From: an uncultured Desulfobacteraceae bacterium
GTDB taxonomy: Bacteria; Desulfobacterota; Desulfobacteria; Desulfobacterales; Desulfobacteraceae
Reading direction: 5' to 3'
Length of the DNA: 40,352 nt
NCBI GenBank assembly: GCA_913041495.1
Contig: CAJWHT010000028.1
Span: forward strand, 1-40,352
In this document: positions 35,040 through 40,352 of the stretch, piece after piece
How the letters are laid out: each line of letters opens with the position of its first letter
Numbering within the stretch: position 1 is the first letter of the stretch
The notes under the pieces: model-generated
Databases searched by the model: none
What the model was told of the DNA's origin: nothing
Seen by the model: the letters and a program-made list of their open reading frames with translations, nothing else
Program-made: the position numbers and the translations under genes

Positions 35040-36125
35040 ATGAAACGTGCATTGATTACAGGGATCACCGGTCAGGATGGGGCTTATCTGGCGGAGTTTT
35101 TGCTCCGAAAAGGATATGAAGTTCACGGAATCAAACGCCGGACATCATTGTTCAACACAGACCGGATCGATCATCTCTACCAGGACCCCCATGAGGAAAA
35201 CCGGAATTTAATTCTTCACTACGGTGATTTGACGGATTCGACGAATTTAATTCGGGTCTTGCAAGAGGTGCGGCCCCATGAGGTTTACAACCTGGCGGCC
35301 CAGAGTCATGTGGCCGTGTCTTTTGAATCCCCTGAATATACGGCAGACACCGATGCCCTGGGAACGCTTAGGCTTCTTGAAGGGATTCGATTGCTTGGCC
35401 TGGAAAAGCAAACCCGATTTTATCAGGCGTCAACCTCGGAACTCTACGGCAAAGTTTTGGAAACACCCCAGACAGAGGACACTGCCTTTCATCCCAGAAG
35501 CCCTTACGGTGTTGCCAAATTGTACGCCTACTGGATAACGGTGAATTACAGAGAGGCTTATGGCATGTATGCCTGTAACGGTATCTTGTTTAACCATGAA
35601 TCGCCGTTACGGGGAGAGACATTTGTCACACGCAAGATAACTCGCGGGTTGGCACGGATCAGCCTTGGTCTTCAGGCCTGTCTTTACCTTGGCAATCTGG
35701 ATGCAAAACGGGATTGGGGCCATGCCGGGGATTATGTCCGTGCACAATGGTTGATGCTTCAGCAGGATATCCCCGAAGATTACGTTATCGCAACCGGAGC
35801 GCAGCATTCGGTAAGAGAATTTGTTGACGCGGCGGCCAAATGCCTGAAAATGAGGATTCAATGGCAGGGGAGCGGTGTTGACGAGCAGGGTGTGGATCAA
35901 GATACCGGCAACGTCATCGTCGCAGTGGATCCCAGGTATTTCAGGCCGGCGGAAGTAGAAAGCCTGCTGGGTGATCCGGCTAAGGCTGAAAGCAAACTTG
36001 GTTGGAAGCCGGAAATTTCATTTGAGATGCTTGTGGCGGAAATGGTGAAGCAGGATCTGAACATGGCGGAAAAGGATCAGCTGTGCCGAGCGCATGGTTA
36101 TGATGTGCTGCGTTATGATGAATAG
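35040..36125 (+). CDS. gmd: GDP-mannose 4,6-dehydratase
   Basis: 361 residues, typical for Gmd. Makes GDP-4-keto-6-deoxymannose. [15 protein letters not shown] (about 8-22), [35 protein letters not shown] (about 86-105), [31 protein letters not shown], and the C-terminal [11 protein letters not shown]. It starts 16 bp after rfbB and its end overlaps the fcl start. Confidence 0.95.
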   Translation: MKRALITGITGQDGAYLAEFLLRKGYEVHGIKRRTSLFNTDRIDHLYQDPHEENRNLILHYGDLTDSTNLIRVLQEVRPHEVYNLAAQSHVAVSFESPEYTADTDALGTLRLLEGIRLLGLEKQTRFYQASTSELYGKVLETPQTEDTAFHPRSPYGVAKLYAYWITVNYREAYGMYACNGILFNHESPLRGETFVTRKITRGLARISLGLQACLYLGNLDAKRDWGHAGDYVRAQWLMLQQDIPEDYVIATGAQHSVREFVDAAAKCLKMRIQWQGSGVDEQGVDQDTGNVIVAVDPRYFRPAEVESLLGDPAKAESKLGWKPEISFEMLVAEMVKQDLNMAEKDQLCRAHGYDVLRYDE

Positions 36126-37083
36126 GCTTGTTGATAAAAATGCGCGTATCTTCGTTGCTGGCGGAAACGGTTTGGTAGGATCTGCCGTGATAAGGCAATT
36201 GGAGAAACAGGGATATACGAATATTTTGTCTCCTTCCCATGGTAAGCTGGAATTGATGGACCGTGTTGCCGTGGAAAAATTTTTCCGAACCCATTGCCCT
36301 GAATATGTGGTTTTGGCGGCTGCCAGAGTTGGCGGTATCCATGCCAACAATACATATCCTGCAGAGTTTATTTATCAGAATCTGATGATTCAGAATCATG
36401 TCATCCACGAAAGCTGGCGCCACAATGTCTCTCGGCTGATTTTTTTGGGGTCCTCCTGCATGTACCCAAAACTGTGCCCCCAGCCCATGCGGGAGGAAGA
36501 TTTGATGACCGGCCTGCTTGAGCCGACCAATTCTCCTTATGCCATGGCAAAAATCACCGGGGTGGAGATGTGCCGGTCATATAACCGGCAATACGGCACC
36601 TCGTATATTTCGGTCATTCCCACCAACTTATACGGCCCCAACGATAATTTTGACCTGGAAACATCACATGTCCTGCCGGCGCTGATTCGAAAGTTCCATG
36701 AAGCGAAAATGTCGGATAGCCCCTCCGTTGTTGTCTGGGGCACAGGTTCTCCCAAAAGGGAGTTCCTGCATGTGAATGATCTTGCCGATGCATGTATTTT
36801 GTTATTGAACTCAGGGCTAAAAGCAATACATAAGGATTCGATGATTTTTAACATTGGTTCCGGAATGGAGATTTCCATAGGTGAGCTGGCTGGACTGATC
36901 AAATCTATTGTCGGGTACGAGGGGACAATCATTTTTGATCCGTCAAAACCGGATGGAACACCAAGAAAACTTGTGGATAGTTCACGGGTGAATGCAATGG
37001 GATGGCATTCAAAAATTCAATTGGCGGATGGTATCATAAAAACATATGAGTGGTTTCTCAACAATAACATAGGGAAAAGATGA
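36115..37083 (+). CDS. fcl: GDP-L-fucose synthase
   Basis: 322 residues. Epimerises and reduces the Gmd product to GDP-L-fucose. [19 protein letters not shown] (about 13-31), [37 protein letters not shown], and [15 protein letters not shown] (Tyr-x3-Lys). Start is the ATG-ATG pair at 36115/36118 within the gmd end; either is possible. The TGA at 37081-37083 overlaps the next gene's ATG. Confidence 0.94.
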   Translation: MMNRLVDKNARIFVAGGNGLVGSAVIRQLEKQGYTNILSPSHGKLELMDRVAVEKFFRTHCPEYVVLAAARVGGIHANNTYPAEFIYQNLMIQNHVIHESWRHNVSRLIFLGSSCMYPKLCPQPMREEDLMTGLLEPTNSPYAMAKITGVEMCRSYNRQYGTSYISVIPTNLYGPNDNFDLETSHVLPALIRKFHEAKMSDSPSVVVWGTGSPKREFLHVNDLADACILLLNSGLKAIHKDSMIFNIGSGMEISIGELAGLIKSIVGYEGTIIFDPSKPDGTPRKLVDSSRVNAMGWHSKIQLADGIIKTYEWFLNNNIGKR

Positions 37084-38369
37084 ACGTTTCGGAAAAAATA
37101 GCAGTCGTCGGATTAGGATATGTCGGTTTACCCCTGGCTGTCCATTTTGCAGAAAAATTTAATACAGTCGGTTTCGATTTAAAACAGGCAATTGTGGAGA
37201 ATTGCAAAATCCACCAAGATCCCACCGGCGAGGTCAGCAAGGAAGAGTTTGAACGGGCCGTTCACTTTACCCCCACCACAGATCCTGAAATGATGTCGGA
37301 TGCTGACTTCATTATTGTTGCTGTCCCCACCCCGATCGATAAAGCCCGGCGTCCGGATCTGACCCCTGTGGAAGCGGCATCCAGAACCGTTGGCAAGGTG
37401 ATGAAAAAAGGCGTGACAGTTATCTTTGAATCCACGGTGTATCCCGGGGTGACTGAAGATATATGTGTTCCCATTCTGGAGGCGGAGTCCGGCATGTCCT
37501 GGAAAAAGGATTTCCATGTCGGATATTCTCCGGAGCGGATCAATCCGGGCGACAAGGAGCATACCCTGACCAAGATCGTTAAGGTGGTTTCAGGGGATGA
37601 TGAAGATACACTGGAAAAGGTTGCGGCGCTGTATGAGTCGATCATTACTGCCGGTGTCCACAGAACCCAGACGATCAAGGAAGCGGAAGCCGCGAAGGTT
37701 ATTGAAAATACCCAGCGGGACTTGAACATTGCCCTGATGAACGAACTTGCCCTGATTTTTGACCGGCTGGGCATTGATACGAAGAATGTATTGGAAGCTG
37801 CCGGATCTAAATGGAATTTTCTTAAATTTTTCCCGGGCCTTGTGGGCGGGCATTGCATCGGAGTGGATCCCTATTACCTGACATATAAGGCTCAATCCGA
37901 AGGGTATCATCCCGAGATCATTCTGGCAGGCCGTAGAATCAACGATAACATGGGGCATTTCGTGGTCCAGAAGGCCGTTAAGATGATGATTGCCCAGGGG
38001 CATCCCATCAAGGGAACCCGGGTCGGGGTTTTGGGGTTGACCTTCAAAGAAGATTGTCCGGATCTGAGAAATACCCGGGTGGTTGATATTGTGGAGGAAC
38101 TAGACTCCTTTGGCTGCAAGGTCCTGGTGCATGATCCCCTTGCGGATTCGTCCGAGGCCAAGGAATACTACGGCATTGAGTTGTGTGAGTGGGGTGATAT
38201 GAGTGACCTTGCCGGTATCATTCTCGCTGTTCCTCATAAATTTTACAAGGATGTGCCGGTGGCTGAGCTGGTTGATCGCCTGGCCGGATCAGGGTGTTTG
38301 ATCGATGTTAAAAGTATCCTGGATACGCAGGAGGTTTCTGATACGGGGGTGTCTTTCTGGCGTCTCTGA
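37080..38369 (+). CDS. tviB: UDP-sugar 6-dehydrogenase (TviB/WbpO-like)
   Basis: 429 residues, UDP-glucose/GDP-mannose dehydrogenase superfamily, oxidising an amino sugar such as UDP-GlcNAc or UDP-GalNAc to the uronate. NAD site VVGLGYVGLPLAVHF (about 9-23), ESTVYPGVTEDI, ENTQRDLNIALMNELA, catalytic Cys259 in VGGHCIGVDPYYL, and GLTFKEDCPDLRNTRV near the C-terminal domain. The TviB/WbpO assignment rests on the KEAEAAKVIENTQRD and FLKFFPGLVGGHCIG stretches; a ManNAc dehydrogenase is the alternative. ATG overlaps the fcl TGA (ATGA). Last visible gene of the sugar cluster; no glycosyltransferase follows. Confidence 0.9.
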   Translation: MNVSEKIAVVGLGYVGLPLAVHFAEKFNTVGFDLKQAIVENCKIHQDPTGEVSKEEFERAVHFTPTTDPEMMSDADFIIVAVPTPIDKARRPDLTPVEAASRTVGKVMKKGVTVIFESTVYPGVTEDICVPILEAESGMSWKKDFHVGYSPERINPGDKEHTLTKIVKVVSGDDEDTLEKVAALYESIITAGVHRTQTIKEAEAAKVIENTQRDLNIALMNELALIFDRLGIDTKNVLEAAGSKWNFLKFFPGLVGGHCIGVDPYYLTYKAQSEGYHPEIILAGRRINDNMGHFVVQKAVKMMIAQGHPIKGTRVGVLGLTFKEDCPDLRNTRVVDIVEELDSFGCKVLVHDPLADSSEAKEYYGIELCEWGDMSDLAGIILAVPHKFYKDVPVAELVDRLAGSGCLIDVKSILDTQEVSDTGVSFWRL

Positions 38370-38380
38370 TCCGGAGTGTT

Positions 38381-38899
38381 TTATCGGGTTAAAGTGATGG
38401 CATCAAGGGCTGCAACCACGTGATCGGCATCAAAGCTGGGCGGTAAAAAATCACGGGTTTCTTGAATAATCATACGTGCCTTTTGGGCTGAAGAGCCGGC
38501 CGCAGGATGCCGTCCCGCCTCGTTCAGGACAAAGGCACCGGCTGCCCGGATGAGTCCTTGCAACGCTTTTTTTTCCATTCCTGATGCGTTTTGCCACAAG
38601 GCTTCCAGCCATTCGTGGCATTCAAAGAACAGCGCCTTCTCCCAAAGACACCGGGCGGTGTCAAATGGATCAGAGGGGTTGCGTTCATCCCGAGGGAAAA
38701 GATAATCAAAAACGTTTCCGTAGCGCCTGACCCTGTCGTCAATAAAGATGATATGATCAGTTTCAGGCGCTTTTGTTCGAAGCCCGTCCGCTGCCTTTTC
38801 CAGTTCATGAAGCTTTCCTGTTTTCAAAGTCGAAAGAAAGGCTTCCGACAATTGATTGCGGATATCCCGGCTGGATCGATTTTTAAAGGGATCAAACAT
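38381..38899 (-). CDS. DUF309-domain protein
   Basis: 172 residues from ATG 38899. The middle segment FFECHEWLEALWQNASGMEKKALQGLIRAAGAFVL (about 92-126, shown by span) has the HExxE and QGLI-AA pattern of DUF309. The His and Glu residues may bind a metal, but function is unknown. The start overlaps the stop of the methyltransferase gene by one base (TGATG at 38901-38897), so it is coupled to it. Confidence 0.75.
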   Translation of the reverse strand: MFDPFKNRSSRDIRNQLSEAFLSTLKTGKLHELEKAADGLRTKAPETDHIIFIDDRVRRYGNVFDYLFPRDERNPSDPFDTARCLWEKALFFECHEWLEALWQNASGMEKKALQGLIRAAGAFVLNEAGRHPAAGSSAQKARMIIQETRDFLPPSFDADHVVAALDAITLTR

Positions 38900-39855
38900 C
38901 AGAATCTGATCTCCCAGCACCGGTGGATTTTTTTGCGTTTGCTCTGGTAATCCTCCGGAATGGTCTGGTCGGTGATTTCCGTGATATTTTCCGCATTCAG
39001 TCGGTGGGTTTTCAAGTCAAAGTTCTGATGGTTGGTGGAAAAAAACAGGGTACCCCCTGGGCGCATCAGGGAAAACACCTGGTTGAGCATCAGAGGATGA
39101 TCCCGGGCAATGTCAAAATGCTTTTCCGTTGATCTTGTGGTGGAATAGGACGGGGGATCTACCACCGCCAAGTCAAAGGAGAGCCCCTTTTTATTTGCTT
39201 TTTGGAGGAAATCCAGGGTGTCTAGCTGGACCTGGGTATGGCCGGGGCCGTCAAGGCCGTTGAGGGCCAGATTCTCCTTGACCCAGGTGATGGCGGTTTC
39301 CGACCGGTCAACGGAGAGGGTTGAGGCGGCACCACCCTTGGCGGCGTAGCATGTGAAGGCACCGGTGTAGCAGTAAAGGTTGAGAAAGTCTTTGCCCTCT
39401 GCCATTTCCCTGACCCGCTGGCGCGTATCCCTGTGATCTGAAAAAAGGCCGGTATCCACATAGTCGCTGGGATTGACCAGGAACTGGAGGTCCCGCTCCC
39501 ACATGGGGATTTTCAGGTTTGTGTTATTGATCCGGCGGTACCGGGTTCCCTCTTTTATACCGGCCCGGCGGATTTTCAGGTGGAGATTTTCATCAGGGAC
39601 ATCCAATGCCTTTGCCACCGCCTTGCCCATCAGGGGAAGCCAGTCAGGCGTGGACTGCTTTCTGCTGTATTCCCCAACCACCAAGTGACCTGCATACCAA
39701 TCCACAACAGCTCTGATTTCAGGGATATCCCAGTCGTAAAGCCTGAAAACGTCGAGATTTTGCTTTTTGTACCGTTTTTTCAAATGGTTGTATCGTTTTT
39801 TGACCCTGTTGGCCAGCATCCTGGCCTGGTCGCCGTATTTTTCATTTGATTCCAT
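38899..39855 (-). CDS. RlmK-like 23S rRNA guanine-N7 methyltransferase (C-terminal half of RlmKL)
   Basis: 318 residues. It resembles the C-terminal half of E. coli RlmKL: MLANRVKKRYNHLKKRYKKQ, FRLYDWDIPEIRAVVDWYAGH (spans about 13-57), NPSDYVDTGLFSDHRDTRQ (about 132-150), SAM-binding DFLNLYCYTGAFTCYAA (about 159-175), VDPPSYSTTRSTEKHFDIARDHPL (span), and FSTNHQNF. E. coli has it fused to the RlmL half; here it is a stand-alone gene. The expected product is m7G in 23S rRNA (position 2069 in E. coli). It is followed by the overlapping DUF309 gene. Confidence 0.85.
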   Translation of the reverse strand: MESNEKYGDQARMLANRVKKRYNHLKKRYKKQNLDVFRLYDWDIPEIRAVVDWYAGHLVVGEYSRKQSTPDWLPLMGKAVAKALDVPDENLHLKIRRAGIKEGTRYRRINNTNLKIPMWERDLQFLVNPSDYVDTGLFSDHRDTRQRVREMAEGKDFLNLYCYTGAFTCYAAKGGAASTLSVDRSETAITWVKENLALNGLDGPGHTQVQLDTLDFLQKANKKGLSFDLAVVDPPSYSTTRSTEKHFDIARDHPLMLNQVFSLMRPGGTLFFSTNHQNFDLKTHRLNAENITEITDQTIPEDYQSKRKKIHRCWEIRF

Positions 39856-40024
39856 GAGAAGATGTTTACATCATCAGCCTTTGGAAGGCAAGCGGGCAGG
39901 GCGGGCCATTGACATCTTCTGTGATCAATATTACAACCCTCCAAGGTCTTGGCGCAAAGCCTATTTTAAACGGGTGCAAGCCGGGCCGGAACAAACGTAC
40001 ACCGAGCAAAACAAGGAGTCAGCA

Positions 40025-40352
40025 ATGCTCAAAGACGGAGATAGAGGGGTTATCCGCCAGCGTGGCAAAGAGAATGTACGATATGCAGTGGCACCCCATG
40101 TTCCCTGCGGCGTCGTTAAGCCGGATCAGCTTCGGAACCTGGCCGACGTGGCAGACAAGTATCAGGTGGATGAATTGAAAATTACCAGTGCGGCGCGGAT
40201 TGCACTGATCGGTATTAAAGAAGAGGATGTGGACGGTGTATGGCATGATCTGGGCATGGATCCGGGGCACGCCGTCGGGCTGTGCGTGAGGAGCATCAAG
40301 GTCTGTCCCGGCATCCAGTACTGCCGATTGGCAAACCAGGACAGCCTGGAAA
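40025..40352 (+). CDS. Sirohaem/4Fe-4S nitrite-sulfite reductase-like protein (3' end outside window)
   Basis: An open frame runs from ATG 40025, preceded by AAGGAG, to the end of the window (109 codons), so it is a gene cut by the window edge. The visible part, GVIRQRGKENVRYAVAPHVP, ITSAARIALIGIKEEDV and CPGIQYCRLANQDS (about 96-109), is the ferredoxin-like half domain and the beginning of the C-x5-C motif that binds the 4Fe-4S/sirohaem in small assimilatory-type sulfite reductases. Full length and remaining Cys ligands are not visible, so the enzyme type stays open. Confidence 0.8.
   Translation, partial: MLKDGDRGVIRQRGKENVRYAVAPHVPCGVVKPDQLRNLADVADKYQVDELKITSAARIALIGIKEEDVDGVWHDLGMDPGHAVGLCVRSIKVCPGIQYCRLANQDSLE

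Noticed and set aside
1-40352. tRNA, rRNA, CRISPR array or prophage genes
   Set aside because: None was recognised on either strand by reading; no regular spaced repeats, integrase or structural phage genes were found.

Overview
The window looks like a chromosome segment of an anaerobic, sulfate-reducing deltaproteobacterium (Desulfobacterales type). The reasons are a Wood-Ljungdahl-style methylene-tetrahydrofolate reductase operon with heterodisulfide-reductase (Hdr) subunits, two genes that need selenocysteine to be read in full, a sigma-54-controlled acetate activation locus, and the start of a sirohaem sulfite/nitrite reductase-like gene. That assignment is an inference from gene content. 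No rRNA, tRNA, CRISPR array or insertion sequence with a transposase was seen.

Region 1 (1-8756, + strand): a 5'-truncated MetF-like gene, an HdrC-HdrB fusion, a 1503-residue double HdrA with an inserted GltD-like NAD(P)H module, MvhD, MetV and MetF, closed by a strong terminator. Both hdrCB and mvhD are interrupted by an in-frame TGA at a position normally held by a redox/metal-ligand cysteine, each followed at the proper distance by a SECIS-like hairpin. Read as selenocysteine, both become full-length genes. Together they suggest a Sec-containing, probably electron-bifurcating MetFV-Hdr-MvhD complex linking NAD(P)H, ferredoxin and the methyl branch of the C1 pathway.

Region 2 (8855-13465): a small phosphatase-like protein diverging from a TetR regulator with an operator-like palindrome between them, then an EAL c-di-GMP phosphodiesterase diverging from a soluble chemoreceptor that seems to carry a related C-terminal sensor domain, then a 66-residue unknown. 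Region 3 (13797-19682, - strand): a complete RND efflux operon (outer-membrane factor, adaptor, pump). Region 4 (19803-21497, - strand): a macro-domain protein, a vapC toxin gene broken by an 88-bp insertion, and a membrane protein.

Region 5 (21498-28453): a sensor kinase with a Cache domain and an NtrC-type regulator, followed by an OFA-family transporter and acetyl-CoA synthetase. Four 18-bp palindromes (core ACAAC-N4-GTTGT) and a near-perfect sigma-54 promoter connect the regulator to the transporter/acs unit, giving a self-contained carboxylate sensing, uptake and activation circuit.

Region 6 (28589-38369, + strand): an MscS channel and a small partner, then a surface-polysaccharide precursor cluster: a two-domain APS kinase whose ATP-sulfurylase half has lost signature residues, rfbACDB (dTDP-rhamnose), gmd and fcl (GDP-fucose), and a UDP-sugar dehydrogenase. 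Many of these genes overlap by a few bases. PAPS synthesis beside sugar-nucleotide synthesis hints at a sulfated surface glycan. Region 7 (38381-40352): DUF309 and RlmK-like methyltransferase genes on the - strand, then a 3'-truncated sirohaem reductase-like gene on the + strand.
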